64,000 bases of DNA from Paenibacillus pinisoli (lineage in GTDB: Bacteria > Bacillota > Bacilli > Paenibacillales > Paenibacillaceae), in the NCBI RefSeq assembly GCF_003605435.1, contig NZ_QXQB01000006.1:124001-188000 (forward strand), read 5' to 3'. Positions 36,591-44,647 of this stretch are shown in pieces (within the stretch, counting starts at the first letter, position 1; every line of letters begins with the position of its first letter). The position numbers were made by a program, and so were the translations under genes. The notes below the pieces were generated by a model. It ran no database searches, was not told where the DNA came from, and was given only the letters and a program-made list of their open reading frames with translations.

Positions 36591-37544
36591 GTGAGACAGA
36601 TGAAAAAAATGATCATCGACGCCGATACGGGCATCGACGACGCGCTTGCCATTCTATACGCGCTGAAATCTCCTTCGATCAAGGTAGAAGGCATCACTAC
36701 TGTGTTCGGGAACATTAATGTAGATCAGGCGACAGACAATACGCTCAGGATCATTGCGTTGGCGGCTCCTGCTTATGATGTGCCGGTTGCCAAGGGAGCG
36801 GGCAAGCCGCTCAGACGGGGGAAGCCGGAATTTGGCACGCATGTCCATGGCGCGAACGGGATTGGCAATGTGGAGGTAGCGGCTTCAGCCCAGCAGCCGC
36901 TAGATGAAGAGGCGGCAGACTTTATATTGCGCAAGTCGGAGGAATTGGCAGGCGAGCTGATTCTAGTGACGCTGGGCCGGCTGACGAATCTGGCGCATGC
37001 GATCCAGAAGGATCCGTCCGTATGCGGAAGAATCAAGCATGTATACGTCATGGGCGGAGCAGTAGGCGTTCCCGGGAATATTACTCCGGTATCGGAGGCG
37101 AATATTTGGGGCGATCCTGAAGCGGCGGAGCTTGTTATTGCTTCTGGCGTTCCGCTCACGATGGTTGGTCTCGATGTGACGATGAAGACGCTGCTGACGG
37201 GCGAGCATCTGGACAGGCTGCGTCAATCATGCGGGGAAGAGAATGCGGGAGTTGTCGATTTCATCCGGGAGTCGCACCGATTCTACTTTGACTTCTACCG
37301 TTCCAGCAATTACTTTATTGATGCGGCGCCGATTCATGATCCGCTGACCGTCCTGGTCGCGGAGGATCCGTCCATCGTAACGACGCAGCTCATGAACGTG
37401 AAGGTCGTATGCGACAGCGAGCTGTGCGCGGGCATGACCGTCGCCGACCTGCGCCGCAGATCATTGGTCGGTTCGCCGATCCATGTGTGCACAGAAGTGA
37501 ACGCTTCTTTGGCGGTCGATCGTCTGCTGCATGCTTTCATATAG
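36591..37544 (+). CDS. Nucleoside hydrolase 2
   Basis: 317 residues; GTG start at 36591 with GAGGG six bases upstream (an ATG nine bases later is an alternative). DADTGIDDALAILYAL forms the calcium site; GRLTNLAHAIQKDP and APIHDPLTVLVAE (about 244) complete the family pattern. It is a clear paralogue of the hydrolase at 34743 but divergent, and may prefer another base (purine versus pyrimidine); this is inference. Last gene of the nucleoside operon, followed by a terminator. Confidence 0.92.
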   Translation: MRQMKKMIIDADTGIDDALAILYALKSPSIKVEGITTVFGNINVDQATDNTLRIIALAAPAYDVPVAKGAGKPLRRGKPEFGTHVHGANGIGNVEVAASAQQPLDEEAADFILRKSEELAGELILVTLGRLTNLAHAIQKDPSVCGRIKHVYVMGGAVGVPGNITPVSEANIWGDPEAAELVIASGVPLTMVGLDVTMKTLLTGEHLDRLRQSCGEENAGVVDFIRESHRFYFDFYRSSNYFIDAAPIHDPLTVLVAEDPSIVTTQLMNVKVVCDSELCAGMTVADLRRRSLVGSPIHVCTEVNASLAVDRLLHAFI

Positions 37545-37608
37545 TTTTATTTGATTGGCGGTAAGAAAGCAATGCATGGATTAATTATCTGTTATACTGC
37601 CTTGTTTG

Positions 37609-37640
37609 TAAGCCTGTGCTGATGCACGGGCTTATTTTTG
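37609..37640 (+). terminator. Rho-independent terminator of the nucleoside operon
   Basis: The stem AAGCCTGTGC/GCACGGGCTT (one G-T) with loop TGAT is followed by ATTTTTG. The remaining 250 bases up to 37890 contain no gene that I can support. Confidence 0.85.
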
Positions 37641-37890
37641 TGCGCATTATTGCTGCTCAATAAAAGCATGCGGGATACTAGAGTTGCTATTAAGTCCGAT
37701 TGAATCATATCACCGGTCGGCATGCTGATGCAGCGGGATTTTGTGTGCAGTACTCAAATCGTATGCCGATGAAACAGATTTATATGTGCAGTATTGTCCT
37801 GTATAAAAGCATGTTGGGGAGCGGCGGTTGATATACATAATCCGATGGGATATTTTTTGAGTGCGGGCAAGGATGAAGGGTGGTTGGAGT

Positions 37891-38793
37891 ATGACAGTGG
37901 ATTGCGCGATTATAGGCGGAGGGCCAGCAGGGATGAATGCTGCGCTGGTGCTTGGCAGAGCAAGGAGAGGCGTTATTTTATTTGACGATAATCGGCCGCG
38001 CAATGCGGTCACCCGTCATACGCACGGCTTTCTGACCAGAGACGGCGTGACGCCGGGCGAGCTGAGAGGACTGGCCCAGAGGGAGCTGGCCGCTTATCCG
38101 TCAGTGGCGGTGAAGCGGCAGCGGGTGACCGTCATTCAGCGCGCGGTCTCTGGCTTTCATATAGGCACGGCTGACGGCAGCTGGTATGCAGCCCGCAAAG
38201 TGCTGCTGGCGGCGGGGCTTCGGGAGACATTGCCCCAGGTCCCGAACATCAATAACTATTATGGACGAAGCCTGTTCAACTGTCCGTATTGCGATGGCTG
38301 GGAACTGCGTGACCGTCCGCTTATTATTATTGCGGATGGGATGAACGCTTTTACGCTGACCAGATTGGCTTATCAATGGAGCAAGGATCTGCTTCTATGC
38401 ACGAATGGAGCGAGGCGTACACTGACTGATGAGGATCTTCAAAAGCTCCAATCCCGCGGCATTCGGATAACGAGACAGCGAGTAGTGGAGCTAGGGGGCA
38501 AGGACGGTAAGCTGGAGTTTATCCGGCTCGAAGACGGTAAGCGGGTTCGGGCAACAGGCGGATTCGTCTCGCCTATTTGGCAGCAGGCAGCTCCATTTGG
38601 CGAGCTTCTTGGCTGCATGACGAATGACCAGGGAGGCATTCAGACCGACCGCTTGGGACGCACGAGCGTGTACGGCGTATATGCAGCCGGAGATTCATCG
38701 GTCATTGCACCGGCACAGGCTGTCATCGCAGCGGGCGAAGGCAGCAAAGCCGCGATTGGCATTAACGCGGATTTGATCCAGGAGGATTTTTAA
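37891..38793 (+). CDS. FAD-dependent oxidoreductase, thioredoxin-reductase-like with CxxC
   Basis: 300 residues from ATG 37891 (AAGGGTGG upstream). N-terminal FAD-binding CAIIGGGPAGMNAALVLGRARR, a redox pair NCPYCDGWE (about residue 133-141), and C-terminal GVYAAGDSS (about 268) are those of thioredoxin reductases and relatives. The second Rossmann motif, normally GGGxSA, is here IIIADGMNAF, so NADPH binding may be altered or lost. Gliotoxin/dithiol-oxidase-type enzymes of this family work as O2-dependent oxidases. No thioredoxin or biosynthetic partner is adjacent. Confidence 0.85.
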   Translation: MTVDCAIIGGGPAGMNAALVLGRARRGVILFDDNRPRNAVTRHTHGFLTRDGVTPGELRGLAQRELAAYPSVAVKRQRVTVIQRAVSGFHIGTADGSWYAARKVLLAAGLRETLPQVPNINNYYGRSLFNCPYCDGWELRDRPLIIIADGMNAFTLTRLAYQWSKDLLLCTNGARRTLTDEDLQKLQSRGIRITRQRVVELGGKDGKLEFIRLEDGKRVRATGGFVSPIWQQAAPFGELLGCMTNDQGGIQTDRLGRTSVYGVYAAGDSSVIAPAQAVIAAGEGSKAAIGINADLIQEDF

Positions 38794-38991
38794 TGTTGGT
38801 ATGGCCTGGTGTTTGTTCTTTTTAGCGGCCTCCTCGGAATGGTGCCTGGCCTTGAAGGGGCAACCATATGATTTTACGAAGCGTTATATCTTGATGTGAT
38901 GTGGCGGTTTAGGGGAATGCGGGCATTGATCGCAGATTCTTATAATCACATTCTTAAAAGATGGAGCGTATTCCAAGGAGGGCTCGAGCTG

Positions 38992-39177
38992 GTGGTTTAT
39001 TTAATATTCATCATACCTATATTGGGGATTATGCTGTACGTCAATACCGTGAAGCTGCTCAAAAATATAAAGGCGGGCAGAAATACTGAACTGCAAACAG
39101 GCTTGGGCGCGGCACTGACAGGATTAGTTTTATTTTTGTTTCTAATTCTGCTAATCGAGATTAACTCGTATCGTTAG
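38992..39177 (+). CDS. Small membrane protein (61 aa)
   Basis: Start assigned at GTG 38992 because AAGGAGGG (38975-38982) sits nine bases upstream; the longer ORF from 38896 has no RBS. Two hydrophobic segments (residues 2-17 and 40-56) flank a basic loop (KLLKNIKAGR). No family recognised. Weaker call than others because of its size, but the RBS is near-perfect and the hydropathy convincing. Confidence 0.6.
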   Translation: MVYLIFIIPILGIMLYVNTVKLLKNIKAGRNTELQTGLGAALTGLVLFLFLILLIEINSYR

Positions 39178-39259
39178 GGGCTATTGTTAACCTTATTGCA
39201 GCTGCGAATGTGCCCATGTATAAGCATAGTATTAAGCCAGAAAGCGACTGTCCAGGAAT

Positions 39260-40018
39260 CTATAATTGCTGATGGTTGCCCAGCTTGCTTTGTAAAATGC
39301 TTATATGGTGTTCCTTCAGCAGCTCAAATTGTTTTTTGCGATGGCCGTTGGCGCCGGAGGGATGAGGAAAATCAAACAAGCAGCGTTCATGGAGCCGTTC
39401 CCCCGGGAGCGGCTTTTCGCCGTCGATGTAACGCAGCAAGTCCGAGACAGATTTGCCTAGCGGAATGATGACGGAATCCTTTACGGCTGCAAGCTCATGT
39501 GCAAAGTCATGCACCGCGTATTTGCGTATGAGTTGGGATGACAGCATTCGCGGTTGATGACCGGTGTAGTTTTCTCCTTTATGAAAAAGGGGATAACGAA
39601 TGACAGAAGTCGTATGAATCAGCTCGCGGCGGTCGCCGAATAGCTCGCTGCTGTCCGAAACATGAAGCAGCTCTGGCAAGCCGAGCTTATTCAGCATGTC
39701 CACCAGATGGCGGCGCATCGTTCCGGCGAAGCTTGCGGCGTATTTGGCTCTCCGATCGATTTCGGATAGGTTGATGCCTGCAGCCAGGTCATCTTTCGCT
39801 TGCCGGAGAGAAATCGACATTTGCGTAAAGCCAGGCGTAATGCCGACGATGGTCACTTTGGCTGCAGGATTCACATAGTCGTATGGCGCGTAGTACAAGG
39901 ACAAGTCATTTTCTTGCTCCAGCAGCAGGCCATCTATTAGAAGGTCTTCGCGTTTCCATGACGTGTCGGGGAGTTCAGCAATTACGCGGTGATATGATGC
40001 TAACTTCGATTGTGCCAA
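39260..40018 (-). CDS. Uracil-DNA-glycosylase-fold protein
   Basis: 252 residues from TTG 40018, chosen because GGAGG is eight bases upstream; further upstream the frame runs into unrelated sequence. The UDG superfamily fold is suggested by VTIVGITPGFTQM (about residue 55; the motif-1 GxxPG) and by a C-terminal HPSGANGHRKKQF (about 225; motif 2, HPSxxN-type). A central stretch DLLRYIDGEKPLPG lies before it. It could remove damaged bases, but the usual catalytic residue of known classes cannot be confirmed, so activity is uncertain. It lies downstream of repeat array 2. Confidence 0.7.
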   Translation of the reverse strand: MAQSKLASYHRVIAELPDTSWKREDLLIDGLLLEQENDLSLYYAPYDYVNPAAKVTIVGITPGFTQMSISLRQAKDDLAAGINLSEIDRRAKYAASFAGTMRRHLVDMLNKLGLPELLHVSDSSELFGDRRELIHTTSVIRYPLFHKGENYTGHQPRMLSSQLIRKYAVHDFAHELAAVKDSVIIPLGKSVSDLLRYIDGEKPLPGERLHERCLFDFPHPSGANGHRKKQFELLKEHHISILQSKLGNHQQL

Positions 40019-40187
40019 TCCAATCGCCTCCGTAACATTTCGTTTAAGTAACCATTTATTGTGCTCGCGTGAGCCTATCTTTATTATGCCATTTAATCGC
40101 GGGCGATGAATCTGAGAAATTGAGTGAGCAGGGAAATGGAGCTGCAAGCAGTGAAACGTGGCATAGAGAGTGCAAGTGAGCGTGGAG

Positions 40188-40857
40188 AGTAGCTGCAAAC
40201 CGAGAAACTCGGTTTAGAGAACCGCCCCGTGCGGAAAGAGGAGCGGCAAACCGAGAAACTCGGCTTAGAGAACCGCCGGGCGGGAAAAGATAAGCAGCAA
40301 ACCGAGAAACTCGGCTTAGAGAACCGGCCCGTGCGGAAAGAGAAGCAGCAAACCGAGAAACTCGGCTTAGAGAGCCGCCCCGGGCGGAAAGAGGAGCGGC
40401 AACCCGAGAAACTCGGCTTAGAGAGCCGCCCCGTGCGGAAAGTGAGGCTGCAATCCGAGAAACTTGGCTTAGAGAGCCGCCCCGGGCGGAAAGAGAAGCA
40501 GCAAACCGAGAAACTCGACTTATAGAGCCGCCCCGTGCGGAAAGTGAGGCTGCAATCCGAGAAACTCGGCTTAGAGAGCCGCCCCAGGCGGAAAGAGAAG
40601 CAGCAACCCGAGAAACTCGGCTTAGCGATCCGCCCCGAGCGGAAAGTGAAGCAGCAACCCGAGAAACTCGGCTTAGCGATCCGCCCCGAGCGGAAAGTGA
40701 GGCTGCAACTCGAGAAACTCGGCTTAGAGAGCCGCCCCGTGCGGAAAGAGAAGCAGCAACCCGAGAAACTCGGCTTATAGAGCCGCCCCGGGCGGAAAGT
40801 GAGGCTGCAATCCGAGAAACTCGGCTTAGCGAGCAGCCGCCCGCCCCGAGCGGGAAA
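40188..40857. repeat. 51-bp tandem repeat array 2 (13 hairpin units)
   Basis: Thirteen units spaced exactly 51 bp (units start at 40195, 40246, and so on to 40807). Each has CCGAG-AAA-CTCGG, then TTAGAGAGCCG or TTAGCGATCCG, a second hairpin CCGCCCCGTGCGG or a variant, and AAAGAGAAGCAGC or AAAGTGAGGCTGC. It has the same period, the same hairpin design and the same TTAGCG/TTAGAG joint as array 1; the first hairpin of array 1 (GCCGAGAAACTCGGC) even has the array 2 loop. It lies between two minus-strand genes, downstream of the sugar kinase. Confidence 0.92.
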
Positions 40858-40885
40858 GCGACGACGAAGCCGGGCACACGCCCAT

Positions 40886-40920
40886 ACAAAAAGAGGGCTG
40901 CCACGAACGGGCAGCCCTCT
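40886..40920 (-). terminator. Terminator of the GH4-kinase operon
   Basis: The stem AGAGGGCTGCC/GGCAGCCCTCT, read on the minus strand, is followed by TTTTTG. It lies 11 bases after the kinase stop. Confidence 0.87.
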
Positions 40921-40931
40921 AAACTGCGCTT

Positions 40932-41927
40932 CTATTGAAGCGCATCAATGATCTTCTTGCGCAGCTCCGCGCTGAGCGGGCCGCCGTGTGCGAGCTCCAG
41001 CGCCCAGACGACCGCGCCAGCGGCTGGCGGCTCCTGGAGCAGGATGAAGTTGCACTCGCGCCCCGTCAGCTCGGCGACGTATTGCTTGTAGCGGTCGCGC
41101 ATAACCGGGGAGGCAGCTTTCACCCATACCGAGCCGGCCATGACGATGTCGACAGGCTCCTCGTTGAAGTCCAGGTGGCTGATGCAGCCGACGGTGGAGT
41201 AGGCGAGCTGGCGCGCGGAATGATCCACGATCGCCGATGCGACAGGATCGCCGCTCTCCGCCGCCTCGAACAGCACAGTCACCAGCCCCGTGAATGGAAG
41301 CTTGCGGGTGATCAGCTGCTCCAGTGCGTAATCCATGAAGCTCTCCTTGTTGCTCACGCCGATCAGCTCCATGGCAGGCGCCGTCATGCTCGTCTCGGGA
41401 GCGAGCCTGTAGAAGCTGTCGTAGATCGCGCGGATAACGCGGCGCGACAAGTAGAAGCCGCCGCCCTCGTCGCCGGACAGCTCGCTGCCGACGCCGCCGA
41501 CTTGCAGTCGCTGGCCGCTAGGCGAGATGCCGCCTGTGCACACGCCAGAGCCGTTGATCGAGCAGATGCCGTAGCCTTTTTCGCTGCCAACTTTAATGCC
41601 AAGGAAAGAGTCGTTGTCCAGCGCATAAGTTGTAAAGCCGATCCGTTCCACGACTTCATTCAAGTTGCGTTTCTGGACAGGGATATCCGCCCCCGCAAGC
41701 CCGAATGCGCCAGTAGCAACGTCCTCCATTGACAGGCCGTTGCGCGACAGCAGCAGTGTAATTTGTTCGTTCATGACGCGATATGCTTCCGCGTAGCTGT
41801 CCTTGAACTGCTCATGGCTGCATGTGCCAGAGCGGATATGGTCGACGAGCGTGCCGCTAAGATCAAATAAGAAGTAGTCCGTTTTGCTGTTGCCGCCGTC
41901 GACGCCGATTACATAGTTACCTTTCAT
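40932..41927 (-). CDS. BadF-type amino-sugar kinase 2
   Basis: 331 residues, ATG with AAGGAG ten bases upstream. GVDGGNSKTDYFLFD (phosphate-1), ALDNDSFLG (about 104), GICSINGSGVCTGG (about 119) and VGGVGSELSGDEGGGFY are typical for the N-acetylglucosamine kinase/BadF ATPase branch. Transcribed with a GH4 6-phosphoglycosidase gene (30-base gap). It may phosphorylate a disaccharide or monosaccharide before GH4 cleavage, since no PTS component is present in the window. Cytosolic. Confidence 0.87.
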   Translation of the reverse strand: MKGNYVIGVDGGNSKTDYFLFDLSGTLVDHIRSGTCSHEQFKDSYAEAYRVMNEQITLLLSRNGLSMEDVATGAFGLAGADIPVQKRNLNEVVERIGFTTYALDNDSFLGIKVGSEKGYGICSINGSGVCTGGISPSGQRLQVGGVGSELSGDEGGGFYLSRRVIRAIYDSFYRLAPETSMTAPAMELIGVSNKESFMDYALEQLITRKLPFTGLVTVLFEAAESGDPVASAIVDHSARQLAYSTVGCISHLDFNEEPVDIVMAGSVWVKAASPVMRDRYKQYVAELTGRECNFILLQEPPAAGAVVWALELAHGGPLSAELRKKIIDALQ

Positions 41928-41957
41928 AGCAGGTCATGCTCCTTAGTGATGCTACAT

Positions 41958-43241
41958 TTATTTGAATTGCGGCAAATAGTCCTTGTGCGCTTCCTTCAGC
42001 TCGTGGAAGCAATCATGCGCCGTCTGATAGTCGCCTACCAGCGGGTTCATCATCAGCGCGCGCATGGCTGCAGCTTCGCTTCCTTCCACTGCGGCTGCGA
42101 CCGTCTCGCGCTCGTAAGCCTTCACCATGCGCATGTAGTCGATAATATGCTGGTTGTCGAAGTCCGATACGGCAATCGGCTTCGCGCCATCCTTGCCGAT
42201 AACAGCTGTAACTTCAATAGCGTCGCTGTCTTCCATAAACGGAAGAGCTCCGTTGTTCAGCAGGTTTACGACATGCTTCTCTTGCTTGTCGTTGAAGATC
42301 GCGTCGACCAGGCTGATCGCCACTTCGGAGTAGTTCGCGCCGCCGCGGGAGGAGAGCAGCTCAGGCTTCGAGTGAAGCTCCGCGTTCGAATAGATGTCCA
42401 GCAGCTCTTCTTCGATCTGCATGCACTTCTCGCCGCGGGACAGCTCGGCGTCCTTCAGCAATTTCAGTTTCTTATCTTTAAAGTAGTAATATTCAAGATA
42501 CGAGGATGGAATTGCGCCGACCAGCTGCACAAGCTCCTTGCTGAAGCCGGTGGACGGGATGTTCTTCATCGTCTCGCTGTTCAAGCCCATTTCCAGAGCT
42601 GTTTTCAAATAATCTTTGCCGTCTTGCTCGATCGCGGTTACCCAGCTCAGATGGTTCAGGCCGACATACGTAAGCTCTGCGTTCGGCAGCTCCATCGTCT
42701 CGCGGATGCTCTTGTTCATGTTATACGGAACGTTGCAGAGACCCAGCATCTTCACATTCGTATGATTCAGAATCGCTTCGGTAATAATACCAGCCGGGTT
42801 GGAGAAGTTGATCAGCCAAGCGTCCGGGCACAGCTCTTCCATGCGTTTTGCAATATCCAGCATAACCGGAATGGTGCGCATCGCTTTGAAGAAGCCGCCG
42901 ATGCCGCAGGTCTCTTGTCCGATCAAGTCGTATTTCAGCGGAATCTGTTCGTCCAGTACGCGTGCAGGCAGCTTGCCTACGCGAATCTGGCCGAGCACGA
43001 AGTCCGCGCCGCGAAGCGCTTCGTCAAGATCCTTCGTCTTGATGACTTGGCAGTTTAGCCCCGCCGCCGCCGTCATGCGCTCGCATAGGCCGCCAACGAT
43101 CTCAAGCTTCCGGTCATCGATATCCATAAGGGCAAGCTCGTGAAGCGGAAGAGAGTCCTTACGCTTGATGATGCCCTCCATCAATTCAGGTGTATACGTG
43201 CTGCCAGCGCCGATAATCGCGATTTTAAGCTTTCTCTCCAT
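41958..43241 (-). CDS. GH4-family 6-phospho-glycosidase
   Basis: 427 residues from ATG 43241 (AAAGGA, eight bases); the ATG at 43250 abuts the RBS. The N-terminal NAD-binding IAIIGAGSTYTPEL, the metal-ligand motif MLGLCNVP (Cys about 169) and GLNHLSW (His about 200) are the GH4 signature; these enzymes use NAD+ and Mn2+ to cleave 6-phosphorylated glycosides by an oxidation-elimination mechanism. First gene of an operon with a sugar kinase, divergent from the RpiR regulator, with an AT-rich operator-like site between them. The actual sugar (glucoside or amino-sugar) is not visible from the sequence. Confidence 0.9.
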   Translation of the reverse strand: MERKLKIAIIGAGSTYTPELMEGIIKRKDSLPLHELALMDIDDRKLEIVGGLCERMTAAAGLNCQVIKTKDLDEALRGADFVLGQIRVGKLPARVLDEQIPLKYDLIGQETCGIGGFFKAMRTIPVMLDIAKRMEELCPDAWLINFSNPAGIITEAILNHTNVKMLGLCNVPYNMNKSIRETMELPNAELTYVGLNHLSWVTAIEQDGKDYLKTALEMGLNSETMKNIPSTGFSKELVQLVGAIPSSYLEYYYFKDKKLKLLKDAELSRGEKCMQIEEELLDIYSNAELHSKPELLSSRGGANYSEVAISLVDAIFNDKQEKHVVNLLNNGALPFMEDSDAIEVTAVIGKDGAKPIAVSDFDNQHIIDYMRMVKAYERETVAAAVEGSEAAAMRALMMNPLVGDYQTAHDCFHELKEAHKDYLPQFK

Positions 43242-43327
43242 GTCACTCATCCTTTGCTGCATTAGTAAGGCCAGTATATCACGCGGCGCTATTTTCAACA
43301 ATAAAAATCAATATGACTAAAAAGTTT

Positions 43328-43342
43328 TGAAATAAAATTTTA
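43328..43342. promoter_or_regulatory. Putative RpiR/MurR operator
   Basis: TGAAATAAAATTTTA in the control region shared by the divergent GH4 and rpiR genes. Two further close copies occur upstream of murQ. RpiR-type regulators bind similar AT-rich dyads. Confidence 0.55.
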
Positions 43343-43448
43343 GAAATGAAAGTCATATGCAAACGTTTGTGTCGAAAAGTGCTTGTAATTTGTGGCTATT
43401 ACGTATACTATTTAGTTGCAAAAACATGACACGGAATAGGAGCGGCAC

Positions 43449-44312
43449 ATGGCGATTAATGATAATGTCTTGATCAAAATTCGCGAACGCAAAGACAGTC
43501 TGACGCCTGTCGAACGGCTGGTCGCGGAATATATATTGGCCAACAAGGAAGAAATTCCTCATCTCTCCATCAAAAGCCTGGCTCAAGCGAGCAAGACGAG
43601 CGACGCATCCGTCCTGCGCTTCTGCAAGACGATGGGCTACAATGGCTACCGCAGCTTTATTGTCAGCATCTCTGCTTCGCTGGGATCGATGGATGAGGAC
43701 TCGGGCGACCAATATACGGATATCCAGCCAGGCGATGAGCTCACGACGATCATCTCCAACATTAGCCGGAACAACATGCGTTCCATCGAAGACACGCTAA
43801 GCGTGCTCGACCGGGCTGCTGTGGAGCGGGCTGTCCATTTGCTGCGGACCAGCAAGCGCATCATCTTCTTTGGCATTGGCGCTTCCGGCCTTGTGGCACA
43901 GGATGCCGAGCAGAAATTCACGCGCATCAATATGATGTGCCATGCCTTCCTGGACGGCCATAGCCAGCTTACGGCTGCTTCCCTGCTGACCAAAGAAGAT
44001 GTGGCGATCTTTATCTCCAATTCAGGGGATACGATCGAAATTCTGGATTCGCTGGAAATCGCGAAGAAGAACGGCGCGCATATTGTAGCCATCACCAAGT
44101 ACGGCAAGAGCGAGCTCTCCAGCCGTGCCGACACGCTGCTCAGCATCTCTACGCCAGAAATCTCGATCCGCAGCGGCGCTATGGGCTCGCGCATTGCGAT
44201 GCTGACGATTATCGATATGCTGTTCGCCGGCGTGGCAAGCGCGGATTATCAGCAAGTGAAGAAGTATCTGTCCAAGAGCCGCAGCATTATTGCGAACAAG
44301 CGCAGAAGATAA
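43449..44312 (+). CDS. RpiR-family regulator (MurR-like)
   Basis: 287 residues. N-terminal helix-turn-helix domain (about 1-80; LSIKSLAQASKTSDASVLRFCKTMGYNGYRSF) and a C-terminal SIS sugar-phosphate-binding domain (about 115-270; IIFFGIGASGLVAQDAEQKF and FISNSGDTIEILDSLEIAKKNGA). In E. coli and Bacillales, MurR of this family represses murQ and binds MurNAc-6-phosphate. Location directly upstream of murQ, and divergent from GH4, supports that effector. A terminator follows, so murQ has its own promoter. Confidence 0.9.
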   Translation: MAINDNVLIKIRERKDSLTPVERLVAEYILANKEEIPHLSIKSLAQASKTSDASVLRFCKTMGYNGYRSFIVSISASLGSMDEDSGDQYTDIQPGDELTTIISNISRNNMRSIEDTLSVLDRAAVERAVHLLRTSKRIIFFGIGASGLVAQDAEQKFTRINMMCHAFLDGHSQLTAASLLTKEDVAIFISNSGDTIEILDSLEIAKKNGAHIVAITKYGKSELSSRADTLLSISTPEISIRSGAMGSRIAMLTIIDMLFAGVASADYQQVKKYLSKSRSIIANKRRR

Positions 44313-44347
44313 AATAAAATTTCAGCCGCATACTGGTAGTTGATGAC

Positions 44348-44379
44348 AACCACTGTCTCTCGGGATGGTGGTTTTTTTA
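44348..44379 (+). terminator. Rho-independent terminator
   Basis: The stem AACCAC/GTGGTT around a longer imperfect hairpin is followed by TTTTTTTA. It ends the regulator gene. Confidence 0.75.
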
Positions 44380-44507
44380 TTTCATACGAAAGGCAAACTA
44401 TACGAGACCCCTACCGCTATCAGGCAAGAGACCCTTCTGGCGCTTTCGACAATGACTGTGCAAGGGATACAAATTGTGATATAAAATGCCAAATATAAGT
44501 TTCAACA

Positions 44508-44559
44508 TAAAAATTTATTTCAAAATCTATTGACGGACATGAAATAAAAGTTTTAATAT
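44508..44559 (+). promoter_or_regulatory. murQ promoter with two RpiR/MurR-like operators
   Basis: -35 TTGACG (44530-44535), 18 bp, -10 TAATAT (44554-44559). The spacer holds TGAAATAAAAGTTTTA (44540-44555), and an inverted copy, TAAAAATTTATTTCA, lies at 44508-44522 just before the -35. Both match the site upstream of the regulator, which implies shared control. Confidence 0.65.
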
Positions 44560-44647
44560 AGAGTCAGCAACACAACAGAAATGAAACGATCACAGAGGCT
44601 GGAACACGGAAACGAACCTAAGCCATGATCACGTTAGGGGAATCACT

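Noticed and set aside
40056..40904. 282-codon minus-strand frame with 17-residue repeats (SLSRVSRVAASLSARGG) through array 2
   Set aside because: The frame is open because the period, 51, is a multiple of three and one strand lacks a stop in the unit. It begins inside a terminator stem without a convincing RBS, and the matching frame in array 1 is broken by stops.
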